Shown: positions 23,582 through 31,903 of the stretch, piece after piece
How the letters are laid out: each line of letters begins with the position of its first letter
How positions within the stretch are numbered: position 1 is the stretch's first letter
Source: CAZQFV01 sp964592645
GTDB lineage: Bacteria; Chloroflexota; Chloroflexia; DTKN01
Reading direction: 5' to 3'
DNA length: 56,996 nucleotides
Assembly (NCBI GenBank): GCA_964592645.1
Contig: CAZQFV010000024.1
Location: 1-56,996, forward strand
Program-made: the position numbers and the translations under genes
Notes under the pieces: generated by a model
Told to the model about the DNA's origin: nothing
Seen by the model: only the letters and a program-made list of their open reading frames with translations
The model's database searches: none

Positions 23582-25285
23582 ATGCGCCGTCCCCTCACCA
23601 TACAGAAGGACCACACCATCCTCCTCGAGGTAGACCATCCGCTGCACGCCGAGATGCGCGACCTGCTGGGGGCAGTGGCCGAGCTGGAGCAGAGCCTGCA
23701 GCACCTCTACATCTACCGCCTGACGCGCCTGTCGCTGTGGAACGCTGCCGCGGCCGGCCACACGGCCGCGGAGATCGGCGCCCGCCTGGCCCTCAACGCG
23801 CGCTACGGCCTGCCTCCAGAGGTGGGCTCCTGGATCGCCGAGACGATGGCCCGCTTCGGCCGGCTGGTGCTGCGGCGCGTCGACGGCGAACTGCTGCTGC
23901 AGAGCGCGGATGCCGTGCTGCTCGCCCGCCTGGCGGCCACCCCCAGCCTGCAGCCCCACTTTGCCGGGCCGGCCGATGTCTTCTCCCTGCGCGTGCGCCC
24001 CGGCTACCGGGGGCTCCTCAAACAGCGCCTGCGCACCCTGGGCTATCCGCCGCTGGACCTGGCCGGCTACCTCCCCGGGGCGCCGCTGGCCCTGGACCTG
24101 CGCGGGACCACCCTGCGCGGGCTGCCCTTCACCCCGCGCGCCTATCAACAGGCGGCCTCGCAGGCCTTTTGCCGCGAGGAAGCGCACGGCGGCAGCGGGG
24201 TAATCGTCCTGCCCTGCGGCGCCGGCAAGACGATCGTCGGGCTGATCGTGCTGGCCCGCCTGCGCACGCAGACGCTGATCCTCTGCCCCCACACCACCGC
24301 CGTGCACCAGTGGCGGGAGGAACTGCTGGACAAGACGACGCTGGAGTCGCACCAGATCGGCGAGTACACCGGCGAGCGCAAAGAGATCGCCCCGGTGACG
24401 CTGGCCACCTACCAGATCCTGACCCACCGCCCGTACGCCCGGGAGAAAGACGGCCGCGAGGCCCCCTTCCCGCACTTTGGCCTCTTCGGGGAGCGCGACT
24501 GGGGGCTGATCGTCTACGACGAGGTGCACCTGCTGCCGGCACCGGTCTTTCGCATCACCGCCGAGATCCAGGCTCGCCGCCGGCTGGGGCTGACGGCGAC
24601 GCTGGTGCGCGAGGACGGCCGGCAGGGGGAGGTATTTTCGCTCATCGGCCCCAAGGTGTACGAGGTGCCGTGGCGCGAACTGGAGAGCGCCGGCTGGCTG
24701 GCGGTGGTACACTGCTGGGAGGTGCGCGTGCCGCAGGCCCCGGGTGAGCGCCTGGCCTACCTGTCCGCCGAGTCCGGGGCCGACCAATCGCGCCTGGCGG
24801 CAGAGAACCCGGCCAAGGTAGGGGTAGTGCGCCGGCTGGTCGCCCAACACCCCGGCGACCGCATCCTGGTGATCGGCCGCTACCTGAGCCAGCTACGCGC
24901 CATTGCCCAGGCGCTGGAGGCCCCGCTGCTCACCGGACAGACGCCGGTGAGCCACCGCGAGGAGATCTTCCGGGCCTTCTGCCGGGGCGAGGAGAAGCTG
25001 TTGGTGGTCTCGAACGTGGCCAACTTTGCCCTGGACCTGCCCGAGGCCAACGTGGGCATCCAGGTCTCGGGCACCTATGGATCACGCCAAGAGGAGGCCC
25101 AGCGGCTGGGGCGGCTGCTGCGGCCCAAGCCCGACGGCCGGCCGGCCCACTTCTACACCCTGGTCTCCCAGGGGACGACAGACCAGGACCACGCCGCCAA
25201 GCGCCAGCGCTTCCTGGTGGAGCAGGGATATCGGTACGTGATCGTCTCGGCGGAAGAAGTGGGGAAGGACAAGGACGAACCGTGA
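23582..25285 (+). CDS. XPB/Ssl2-type DNA helicase
   Basis: This 567-aa superfamily 2 helicase has Walker A PCGAGKT (about residue 213), a Walker B variant YDEVHLLPA (about 313), the motif III-like GLTATLVREDG containing the Arg-Glu-Asp (RED) triad typical of XPB, and the motif VI-like QRLGRLLRPK near the C-terminus. XPB homologues unwind DNA during repair and are known in archaea and some bacteria, often with a nuclease partner Bax1. No Bax1 is adjacent here; instead an NTPase gene overlaps. The start is uncertain: ATG 23582 has only a weak GAGG, and an earlier ATG lies within the tandem repeat. Confidence 0.85.
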   Translation: MRRPLTIQKDHTILLEVDHPLHAEMRDLLGAVAELEQSLQHLYIYRLTRLSLWNAAAAGHTAAEIGARLALNARYGLPPEVGSWIAETMARFGRLVLRRVDGELLLQSADAVLLARLAATPSLQPHFAGPADVFSLRVRPGYRGLLKQRLRTLGYPPLDLAGYLPGAPLALDLRGTTLRGLPFTPRAYQQAASQAFCREEAHGGSGVIVLPCGAGKTIVGLIVLARLRTQTLILCPHTTAVHQWREELLDKTTLESHQIGEYTGERKEIAPVTLATYQILTHRPYAREKDGREAPFPHFGLFGERDWGLIVYDEVHLLPAPVFRITAEIQARRRLGLTATLVREDGRQGEVFSLIGPKVYEVPWRELESAGWLAVVHCWEVRVPQAPGERLAYLSAESGADQSRLAAENPAKVGVVRRLVAQHPGDRILVIGRYLSQLRAIAQALEAPLLTGQTPVSHREEIFRAFCRGEEKLLVVSNVANFALDLPEANVGIQVSGTYGSRQEEAQRLGRLLRPKPDGRPAHFYTLVSQGTTDQDHAAKRQRFLVEQGYRYVIVSAEEVGKDKDEP

Positions 25286-25878
25286 AGCGCGACGGGCGGA
25301 ACAGAGAATCCCCAAACGCAGGGAGGCTGGTTCTCCTGACCGGGGAGCGCGGCGTGGGCAAGAGCACCGTCTGCGCGCGGTTGGCCGGGCTGTGGCGGGA
25401 GTGCGGCGGCGCGCCGGCCGGCCTGCTGACGCGCACGGACGGCCCGCGGCGCTTCCTGGTAGACATCGCCACGGGAGAGGGGCGGCTGCTGGCGGCCGAG
25501 GGAGAGGAGTTGGCCGGGCCGCGCTGGGGGCGGTACTCGTTCTCCCAGGAGGCGCTCGACTGGGGCAACGAGGCTCTGCGTCGGGCGGCACAAGGTCCGG
25601 CGGACCTGCTCCTCCTGGACGAGGCGGGGCCGCTGGAGCTGGTAGTAGGCGAAGGGCTGCGGCCGGGGCTATTTTTTCTCCTGCAAGGAAAGGGGCCGGG
25701 GCTCGTCGTCGTCCGGCCGGCCCTGGTGGAGCAGGTCCGCGGCCGGGCCGCCGGACGCGCGGTGCGGGTCGCCGTGGTCACGGTGGAGAACCGGGAAGGG
25801 ATAGCCGGGGAAATCATAAGGCAGCTAAAGGCAGAGGGCCTGGGGCCTGGAGAGCAGGGCTTGGGGATCGGGCTCTAG
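25282..25878 (+). CDS. THEP1-like nucleoside-triphosphatase (DUF265)
   Basis: The 198-aa P-loop protein has Walker A LTGERGVGKST at about residues 19-29 and Walker B LLLLDEAGPLEL, the pattern of the THEP1/NTPase_1 family. These enzymes hydrolyse NTPs, but their cellular role is poorly known. GTG 25282 overlaps the helicase stop (GTGA), so the two are translationally coupled and probably work together. Confidence 0.75.
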   Translation: MKRDGRNRESPNAGRLVLLTGERGVGKSTVCARLAGLWRECGGAPAGLLTRTDGPRRFLVDIATGEGRLLAAEGEELAGPRWGRYSFSQEALDWGNEALRRAAQGPADLLLLDEAGPLELVVGEGLRPGLFFLLQGKGPGLVVVRPALVEQVRGRAAGRAVRVAVVTVENREGIAGEIIRQLKAEGLGPGEQGLGIGL

Positions 25879-25945
25879 GTCCAGGGGGCAGGAAGGAAAA
25901 GCCGGCGCCGCGTGATCCTTTCCCTTTGCCGGGCCGGCCGCGCCC

Positions 25946-27292
25946 TCACCTTCTCTCTCCGTCTCCCACTTCCTCCATCCCCACGCCCTTCTTCCGGACG
26001 CTGGGTAGCCCCCAGGACAGAAAGTGCCCCGCCAGCGCGACGGCCGCGGTTGCGCCAAACAGCGCCGCATACGAGGTATGCTGCAGCAGGAGCCCGCCGA
26101 GCGGCGGCAGCACGACGATGGCCCCGCCCAGGGTATTGATCAGCCCAATGTAGACAGGGCGCCGGCCGGCCGGCGCCAGGTCGAGCACATAGTTGAGGTG
26201 GCCCAGCATAAAGGAGCTCGTCACCACGCCCAGCGCCAGGAAGAGATAGGCACAGAACACCAGCGCCAGGCGACCCGCGCCGGCCCCGCCCGGGTCCAGG
26301 CCCAACCCCACCGGGCTGCCGGCGCGGAGCCCCCCCAGGGCCATGCCCAACGCCACGAGCGGCACGGTCGCGCTCATCGCCGTACCGACCTGGATGACCC
26401 GGTGGCCGCCAACCCGCTCGCTGATCAGGCCCAGGAGGGCACTGCCGGCGATGCTGCCGGCCGTCTGCACGGCCACAAAGAGGCCCACCGTGGCCGGCGG
26501 CAGGCCGATCTCGCGGGTGGCAAAGAGGATGTAAAAGCTCCAGGCCAACATATCAAAGCCGGACAGCAGGCGCACGACGACGAGCCGGCGAAAGGTCCGA
26601 TCCTCGCGCATCACGCGCACCAGTTGGGGCAGGTACTCGCGCCAGGTCGGACGGGACTCGGCCACGGCCTCGTCGGGCTCGACGACCGGGAGAAAGGAAA
26701 GGAGCGACAGCAGGTAGAACGCGCCGGCCAGCCCAAAGATAGCCGCATAGTTCAGCGGGAAGGGGGGGCCATCGCGGCCCAGCAGCATGGCTACGATCGC
26801 CCCCACCCCAATGGCCAGTCCTCCCTGGACGATCTGCGAAAGCCCCACCAGCCGGCCGCGGCGCTCCTCCGGGATGGACTTGCCCAGGATATCGAACCAG
26901 GCGACCGAGGCCAGCGAGTCCAATCCCAAAAAGACCAGGTAGAGGAGAAACAGGAGCGCCACCGCGGCAAAGGGAAAGCGGGCCAGGCCGAGGAGCAGGG
27001 CCAGGGCGTAGAGCAGCCAGGTGGGCCGGCCGATGGCCCCGGCCCAGATGACATACGGCTTCTTACGGCGCTTGTCGACCAGCAGGTTGGCAAAGATGAG
27101 CTGCGGCAGGAGCCAGGCACCGTCGGCGACGGTCAGGAACAGGCCCACGACGACCGGGTTGCTCGTCAGCCTGTCGATATAGTCGGGGATGACCGTGGTG
27201 ACCCCGGCAAAGGCGGCCCCCACGCCGAACCATACATAGTCGCCCAGCAGGGCCAGGAAATTGCGCCAGTAGTGCGGTCGCGGCGTTTCCAC
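25946..27292 (-). CDS. MFS transporter
   Basis: The 448-aa protein has about twelve hydrophobic segments. The inter-helix loop VDKRRKKPYVIWAGAIGRP after helix 2 resembles the MFS signature, and there is a central break near residue 215 (DEAVAESRPTWREYLPQL). No binding-site residues allow a substrate to be named. GTG 27292 is preceded by GGGGTGG. It converges on the THEP1-like gene, with 67 nt between the stops. Confidence 0.8.
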   Translation of the reverse strand: METPRPHYWRNFLALLGDYVWFGVGAAFAGVTTVIPDYIDRLTSNPVVVGLFLTVADGAWLLPQLIFANLLVDKRRKKPYVIWAGAIGRPTWLLYALALLLGLARFPFAAVALLFLLYLVFLGLDSLASVAWFDILGKSIPEERRGRLVGLSQIVQGGLAIGVGAIVAMLLGRDGPPFPLNYAAIFGLAGAFYLLSLLSFLPVVEPDEAVAESRPTWREYLPQLVRVMREDRTFRRLVVVRLLSGFDMLAWSFYILFATREIGLPPATVGLFVAVQTAGSIAGSALLGLISERVGGHRVIQVGTAMSATVPLVALGMALGGLRAGSPVGLGLDPGGAGAGRLALVFCAYLFLALGVVTSSFMLGHLNYVLDLAPAGRRPVYIGLINTLGGAIVVLPPLGGLLLQHTSYAALFGATAAVALAGHFLSWGLPSVRKKGVGMEEVGDGERR

Positions 27293-27383
27293 CGGTCACC
27301 ACCCCATTCACATGAAGAGGGAGCCATGAGCGATAACAAGGGGCAAATGTCCCCACCCAGGGGGCCGGGCCTGGGGCCGCGCC

Positions 27384-27411
27384 AAAAGTGCGGCAGCTTC
27401 GCTGCCGCACT
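27384..27411 (-). terminator. intrinsic terminator of tRNA-Gln
   Basis: An 11-bp perfect stem (AGTGCGGCAGC / GCTGCCGCACT) with a 3-nt loop spans 27387-27411 and is followed on the minus strand by TTTT. It lies 21 nt past the tRNA 3' end. Confidence 0.75.
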
Positions 27412-27432
27412 CCTCAAGTATCCGTATCCGTG

Positions 27433-27503
27433 CTGCCGGGCAAGGATTCGAACCTTGACCAAAGGATCCAAAGTCCCTTGTGCTGCCATTACACTACCCG
27501 GCA
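27433..27503 (-). tRNA. tRNA-Gln (anticodon TTG)
   Basis: The acceptor stem TGCCGGG/CCCGGCA has discriminator G. The D arm pairs GTG with CAC, the anticodon loop is CTTTGGA within AGGGA/TCCTT, and the T arm is CAAGG-TTCGAAT-CCTTG. Position 34-36 is TTG, which reads CAA. No CCA is encoded (CAC follows the discriminator). A consensus promoter and a terminator flank it, so it is a single-gene transcript. Confidence 0.95.
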
Positions 27504-27513
27504 AGACCGCTCC

Positions 27514-27542
27514 AGTGTATCTGATTCTACGGTTCTTGTCAA
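27514..27542 (-). promoter_or_regulatory. promoter of tRNA-Gln
   Basis: TTGACA (27542-27537) and TACACT (27519-27514) are separated by 17 bp on the minus strand. The -10 ends 10 nt before the mature tRNA 5' end. Confidence 0.8.
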
Positions 27543-27559
27543 ATGGCAAAACGGGCCCC

Positions 27560-28210
27560 TCACAACCGGACCCGCCGCGGGCGCACCTTCATCTTTTCCA
27601 CCAGCAGGATAGAGACGATGCGGTCAACCGTCTCGTCCAGGCGGCCCTCGTAATTGACCACCACATAGTCAAAGATGTCCAGCGTCTTGATCTCTTCGCG
27701 CGTAGCCTGCAGCCGGCGCTGCAGCGCCTCCTCCGACTCGGTGCGCCGGGTGCGCAGCCGGCGCACCAGCTCGGCCATGCTCGGCGGAGCCAAAAAGATC
27801 AGCAGCGCCTCCGGGGCCAGCCGACGCACCGTCGCCGCCCCCTGCACATCGATGCGCAGCAGGACATCCAGCCCCTGCGCCCAGGCGTCGCGCACCTGCT
27901 GCTTGGGGATGCCCTTGTAGTCGCCGTAGACGATGGCCCACTCCAGCAGCTCGTCCTGGGCAATCAGGCGCTGGAACTCTTCCATGGAGACAAAAAAGTA
28001 GTCGCGGCCGTGGACCTCGGCCGGCCGGCGGGCCCGCGTCGTCGCCGTCACCGTGTAGTGCATGGGGACGCCGCGCTCCTTCATCCGCGTCATCACCGCG
28101 TCCTTCCCCACTCCCGAAGGCCCCGAGAGCACCACCAGCAGCGGCGGCGGCAATCCCAAAACCCGGGCCATCTCCTGGTCGAGCTCTTCGGGGTGCTCAG
28201 GCATCTTCAT
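27560..28210 (-). CDS. gmk: guanylate kinase
   Basis: The 216-aa enzyme phosphorylates GMP to GDP. Marks are the P-loop LSGPSGVGKDAV (about residues 28-39), the GMP-binding TATTRARRPAEVHGRDYFFV, EWAIVYGDYKGIP, and LRIDVQGAATVR. ATG 28210 overlaps the RemA gene by 14 nt; a second ATG at 28204 is possible. The remA-gmk order is the same as in Bacillus. It forms a functional sequel to the purine operon but is a separate transcription unit. Confidence 0.93.
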   Translation of the reverse strand: MKMPEHPEELDQEMARVLGLPPPLLVVLSGPSGVGKDAVMTRMKERGVPMHYTVTATTRARRPAEVHGRDYFFVSMEEFQRLIAQDELLEWAIVYGDYKGIPKQQVRDAWAQGLDVLLRIDVQGAATVRRLAPEALLIFLAPPSMAELVRRLRTRRTESEEALQRRLQATREEIKTLDIFDYVVVNYEGRLDETVDRIVSILLVEKMKVRPRRVRL

Positions 28211-28466
28211 GGCCCTCGGGCTCCGGGCGCTGCTCCAGCCGGCGGGCGATCGTGCTGGGGTGCAGCGCCGAGGTGACGATGGTGCCATTGTCCAGGACCA
28301 GCACCGACTTGACCTTGCGCCCGCGGCTGGCATCCACCAGCAGCCCTCGATCGCGGGCATCGCGGACCATCCGCCGCACCGGCAGCGAATCCGGGGCCAC
28401 GATCGCCACCACGCGGCCGGCGACAACGACATTGCCAAAGCCCACATGCAGGAGCTCGGTGGCCAC
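28197..28466 (-). CDS. remA: RemA/DUF370 family regulator
   Basis: This 89-aa protein matches DUF370: LLHVGFGNVVVAGRVVAIV, SLPVRRMVRDARDRG, VLDNGTIVTSALHPSTIARR. Bacillus RemA is a DNA-binding activator of matrix genes; its role here is unknown. The GTG start at 28466 is preceded by a strong AAGGAGG. It is coupled to gmk by overlap. Confidence 0.88.
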   Translation of the reverse strand: MATELLHVGFGNVVVAGRVVAIVAPDSLPVRRMVRDARDRGLLVDASRGRKVKSVLVLDNGTIVTSALHPSTIARRLEQRPEPEGHEDA

Positions 28467-28530
28467 GAGCCCTCCTTTCCGCCCCCCGGCGAGAAGCCGT
28501 CTTTCCCGGCCCAAAGAGCAAAGCGGCAGT

Positions 28531-28574
28531 GAACCGCTATGGGGGCGGCACCCGTGTCGCCCCCATAGCGGTTC
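28531..28574. repeat. 17-bp perfect inverted repeat between acpP and remA
   Basis: GAACCGCTATGGGGGCG (28531-28547) is the exact reverse complement of 28558-28574, with a 10-nt loop. It follows acpP on the minus strand. Only an interrupted T-rich tail (GCTTTGCTCTTTGG) is present, so it is either a weak terminator or an RNA-stabilising stem. Confidence 0.85.
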
Positions 28575-28592
28575 CCAAACGGAGGACCGCGC

Positions 28593-28835
28593 TTACTTCA
28601 GGTGCTCTTCCAGGTAGGCGATGGCGTCGCCGACCGTCTGGATCTTTTCGGCGTCCTCGTCCTCAATCTTGAGGTTGAACTTTTCCTCGATCGACATGAT
28701 CAGTTCGACCAGGTCGAGCGAGTCGGCGTTCAGGTCGTCGATAAAGTGCGCCTCGGGGACGATCTCGGCCTCGTCCACCCCCAGTTTGTCTGCCACCAGG
28801 GCCTTCAGCGCGTTCAGGTGCTCGTTCGACAGCAT
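28593..28835 (-). CDS. acpP: acyl carrier protein
   Basis: The 80-aa acidic protein has the phosphopantetheine site LNADSLDLVELIMS with Ser39. It carries growing acyl chains in fatty acid synthesis. Length and helices fit the family. AAGGAGG is ideally placed before ATG 28835. No fatty acid synthesis genes are next to it; nusB lies 87 nt upstream. Confidence 0.97.
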   Translation of the reverse strand: MLSNEHLNALKALVADKLGVDEAEIVPEAHFIDDLNADSLDLVELIMSIEEKFNLKIEDEDAEKIQTVGDAIAYLEEHLK

Positions 28836-28922
28836 TGAATTCCTCCTTGGTTCGTCTTTCTTATCCCGCCACTACAGTCGGGAACCCGCTGCGACACCAT
28901 AAAGGCTCAAGTCTCACAAAGA

Positions 28923-29399
28923 TCAGTTCGTAGCGTCAGTCTTCTCGACATCGCCCAGGCCCACAGATCGGGGGGGTCCAGCAGCCCGCTGCCGGTTCTT
29001 GATCAAGGTTCCCAGGACCCCATTGACAAAGCGCCGCGAGCTATCGCTGCCAAAACGCTTGGCCAACTCCACCGCCTCGTTGATCGCCGCCTTGGCCGGG
29101 ATGTGGGCGTCCCCCGAAAAGAGCAGCTCCAAGATGGCGATGCGCAGGATATTGACATCCACCCGCGACATCTGATCGAGCGGCCAGTTCGGCGCCGCCT
29201 GGGCGATCAGGGCATCGATCTCCCGGCAGTGCTCCACCACACCTTCGAGCAGTTGCCAGGCAAACTCCTCGGCCGGTGGGGGGAAGAGCCGCTCCTCGAG
29301 GTGGCGCCGCAACACCTCGCGCGGGTCATGCCCGGCCAGGTCCACCTCGAAGAGCGTCTGCAGCACAGCGATACGCACCCGGTGCCGTACGCTGGTCAA
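28923..29399 (-). CDS. nusB: transcription antitermination factor NusB
   Basis: The 158-aa protein matches NusB: RHRVRIAVLQTLFEVDL at the N-terminus, DVNILRIAILELLF in the middle, and AINEAVELAKRFGSDSS then RFVNGVLGTL near the end. NusB binds boxA RNA with NusE during rRNA transcription. The start is TTG 29399, supported by GAGGTAA overlapping the asp23 stop and by the family N-terminus. It lies 6 nt after asp23. Confidence 0.92.
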   Translation of the reverse strand: MTSVRHRVRIAVLQTLFEVDLAGHDPREVLRRHLEERLFPPPAEEFAWQLLEGVVEHCREIDALIAQAAPNWPLDQMSRVDVNILRIAILELLFSGDAHIPAKAAINEAVELAKRFGSDSSRRFVNGVLGTLIKNRQRAAGPPRSVGLGDVEKTDATN

Positions 29400-29405
29400 A
29401 AGCTC

Positions 29406-29741
29406 TTACCTCACGATATCGACGATGTAAACGTTCACAGCGCGCACGTCCAGCCCCAACGTGCGCTGGATTGCCTCGCCCACCTCGCGCTGCACGGCCG
29501 CCCCGACCTGTGTCATATTGACGCCGCGCTCGATCGTCAGGTGCACTTCGGCCTGCACGGCGCCCCCGTGGACGCTCACCCGCGCGGCGCGGCTCAGCTC
29601 CTCGGTGGAGTGAAGCGGCTGCCGCTGCCCGCCGGTGGCCGTATTCAACCAGGCCACACCCGGCACGCTGGCCGCGGAGAGCGCCACGATCGCCGCCACC
29701 ACCTGTGGAGAAACGCGGACCACGCCAAGGTTTTCTTCCAT
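29406..29741 (-). CDS. Asp23/Gls24 family envelope stress protein
   Basis: The 111-aa protein fits the Asp23 family: VRVSPQVVAAIVALSAASV, an IERGVNMTQVGAAVQREV stretch and the ending VRAVNVYIVDIV. Its usual neighbour in monoderm-like bacteria is nusB, as here. ATG 29741 has a G-rich site upstream; a longer frame lacks support. Its precise role is unknown; relatives act at the membrane under stress. Confidence 0.88.
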   Translation of the reverse strand: MEENLGVVRVSPQVVAAIVALSAASVPGVAWLNTATGGQRQPLHSTEELSRAARVSVHGGAVQAEVHLTIERGVNMTQVGAAVQREVGEAIQRTLGLDVRAVNVYIVDIVR

Positions 29742-29867
29742 CGGTACCCCCCAGATAGGGCCGATCTGCCGACTCCTGCATAGTACTACCTTGAAGCCGA
29801 AATCCGCGCGCACCGACTTGAGGTATCTATGCAGAGATCAGCAACGTCCGCCATCTCGATGGCGGGC

Positions 29868-29896
29868 AGTATACTCGCAACTGGGGTCTGTGTCAA
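29868..29896 (-). promoter_or_regulatory. promoter of asp23-nusB
   Basis: TTGACA (29896-29891) and TATACT (29873-29868) are 17 bp apart on the minus strand. A perfect hairpin (CCGCCAT-CTCG-ATGGCGG, 29848-29865) lies at the start of the predicted leader. Confidence 0.75.
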
Positions 29897-29930
29897 GTCA
29901 AGCCGCGGCAGGGCAGACCCTATGCGCTCG

Positions 29931-29959
29931 TTGACACCTGCCCTGTGCTGTGCTAGAAT
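29931..29959 (+). promoter_or_regulatory. promoter of the M1 peptidase gene
   Basis: TTGACA (29931-29936) and TAGAAT (29954-29959) with a 17-bp spacer. It diverges from the asp23-nusB promoter, with 34 bp between the -35 boxes. Confidence 0.75.
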
Positions 29960-30013
29960 TGCCACCGCACGGCACCCAGGCGTCTGTCTGGATCGCCCAT
30001 CCCCGGAGGAGCA

Positions 30014-31903
30014 ATGGCCCGTTCCTGGCGCCGGATTGCGATGTTTGTCATTGCCCTGCTGTCCTTCCTGGCGCCGGGCCCGCCGCCGGGCCTGGCCCAG
30101 TATCCCGGGGCGGCATGGCCGGCCGTCCCCCCCGTGGCCTCCTATCGCATCGACGTCACCCTCGATCCCGTCGCCCACACCCTGGCCGGCCGCGAGGTCA
30201 TCACCTATGTCAATCGCACCCAGGACAACATTCCCGACCTGGCCTGGCACCTCTACCTGAACGCCTTCCGCAGCGCCGATACCCTCTTCAACCGCGAGTC
30301 GGGCGGCCAGTCGCGCGGCTACGGCTTCGATCCCGATGCGCCCGGCCGGATCGAGGTCCAGGCGCTGGCGCTGAACACGCCCGGCGGCACCATCGACCTG
30401 CTGCCGGCCACCACGTTCAGCGAGACGCTGATGACCACCCTCCTGCCCCGGCCGCTGGCCCCGGGCGGCGTGCTCACCCTCACCGTCGACTTCCGCGCCC
30501 AGTTGCCGCGGGTCTACGCCCGCACCGGCTTCTCCGGCGACTGGCACATGGTCGGGCAGTGGTACCCCAAGCTGGGCGTCTACCAGCAGGGCCGCGGTTG
30601 GAACGCCCATCCTTTCCACGCCAACAACGAGTTCTTTGCCGATTTCGGCACCTACGACCTGGCGGTCACCGCCCCCGGCGGGTACGTCGTCGCCGGGAAC
30701 GGGCTGCCGGCCGGGACGACGGAGAACCCCGACGGCACCGTCACCCACCGCTTCCACGCCGAGGCCGTGATCGACACCGTCTGGATGGCCGGCCCGGACT
30801 ACCGCCAGGCCCGGCGCACCGTCGGCCCAACCGAGGTTGTCCTCTTCTACCCGCCCGCGCACGAGGCCACCGCCTCTCGCTACCTGGACGCCGCCGCCGT
30901 AGCCCTGGCCTCCTACAGCGCATGGTACGGCCCCTACCCCTACCCCCGCCTGACGCTGGTGGACGTGCCCGACGGCGCTCCCGGGGCCGGCGGCATGGAG
31001 TACCCTACCCTGGTCACGGTGGGGGCGTTGGACATGGGCCTGCCCCCGGGCGTGGGGACCGATCTGATCGCCGAGATGGTGACCGTCCACGAGATCGGCC
31101 ACCAATGGTGGCAGTCGGTCGTCGCCAGCAACGAGGCCGAGGAGCCCTGGCTGGACGAAGGTCTCACCGAGTACTCGGCGCTGCGCATCTTTCGCGTGGC
31201 CTACGGCGACCGTCCCCTCTACGAGATCGGCCCGGTCCACATCACCGCCCTGGACCTGGACCGTATGCAGTACCTGCTGGCCGCGGAGACGCCGATGGTC
31301 GGCCGCTCCTGGGATTTGGATATGCTGAGCTATGGCGTGACGGCCTACATGAAACCGGCGCTGGTCCTGACCACTATGGAGAGGCTGGCCGGCGAGGAGC
31401 GCTGGCTGCAGGTGATGCGCACCTACTACGAGCGCTACCGGTTCGCCCATCCGACGACCACCGACTTTCTGGACGTGGTCGAGGAAGTGGCCGGGGCCGA
31501 ATACCGCCAGCTCCTCGATCCCCTGGTGTACGGGCGTGGGACGCTGAACTACCAGGTAACCGGGCTCTCCTGCCGGCCGGCAGGCCCGGACCAGCGCTGC
31601 GAAGCGACGGTAGCCCGCCAAGGCGACATAGTCCTCCCGGTCGAGATCGAGGTGGTCTATGCCGACGGCCTGCGCGAGCGGCAAACCTGGGACGGGCAGG
31701 AGATCACCAAGACGATCCTCTACGAGCGGCCGGCGGCCGTGGATTCGATCCAACTGGACCCGGACCGGCGGCTCGTATTGGACATGAACTGGCTCGATAA
31801 CAGCCGGACGCGCCCGGTGCAGGCCGTGCCGCTGGCGCGGATGTTGGGAGCGTGGCTGCACACGATCGAGCAATGGGTCCTGATGCTGGGCGGACTGTGG
31901 TGA
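30014..31903 (+). CDS. exported M1 family zinc metallopeptidase
   Basis: The 629-aa protein has a signal peptide (about residues 1-28) and an N-terminal beta domain. The gluzincin core is VHEIGHQWW with His359, Glu360 and His363 and the third zinc ligand Glu382 in WLDEGLTE, exactly HEXXHX18E. Unlike classical aminopeptidase N, the exopeptidase GAMEN is replaced by PGAGGMEYP. Its site of action is outside the cytoplasmic membrane. The next gene overlaps its stop by 4 nt. Confidence 0.9.
   Translation: MARSWRRIAMFVIALLSFLAPGPPPGLAQYPGAAWPAVPPVASYRIDVTLDPVAHTLAGREVITYVNRTQDNIPDLAWHLYLNAFRSADTLFNRESGGQSRGYGFDPDAPGRIEVQALALNTPGGTIDLLPATTFSETLMTTLLPRPLAPGGVLTLTVDFRAQLPRVYARTGFSGDWHMVGQWYPKLGVYQQGRGWNAHPFHANNEFFADFGTYDLAVTAPGGYVVAGNGLPAGTTENPDGTVTHRFHAEAVIDTVWMAGPDYRQARRTVGPTEVVLFYPPAHEATASRYLDAAAVALASYSAWYGPYPYPRLTLVDVPDGAPGAGGMEYPTLVTVGALDMGLPPGVGTDLIAEMVTVHEIGHQWWQSVVASNEAEEPWLDEGLTEYSALRIFRVAYGDRPLYEIGPVHITALDLDRMQYLLAAETPMVGRSWDLDMLSYGVTAYMKPALVLTTMERLAGEERWLQVMRTYYERYRFAHPTTTDFLDVVEEVAGAEYRQLLDPLVYGRGTLNYQVTGLSCRPAGPDQRCEATVARQGDIVLPVEIEVVYADGLRERQTWDGQEITKTILYERPAAVDSIQLDPDRRLVLDMNWLDNSRTRPVQAVPLARMLGAWLHTIEQWVLMLGGLW

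Noticed and set aside
27324..27600. Plus-strand frame with good start context over the tRNA gene
   Set aside because: It reads through the tRNA and its promoter on the other strand and has no protein-like features.
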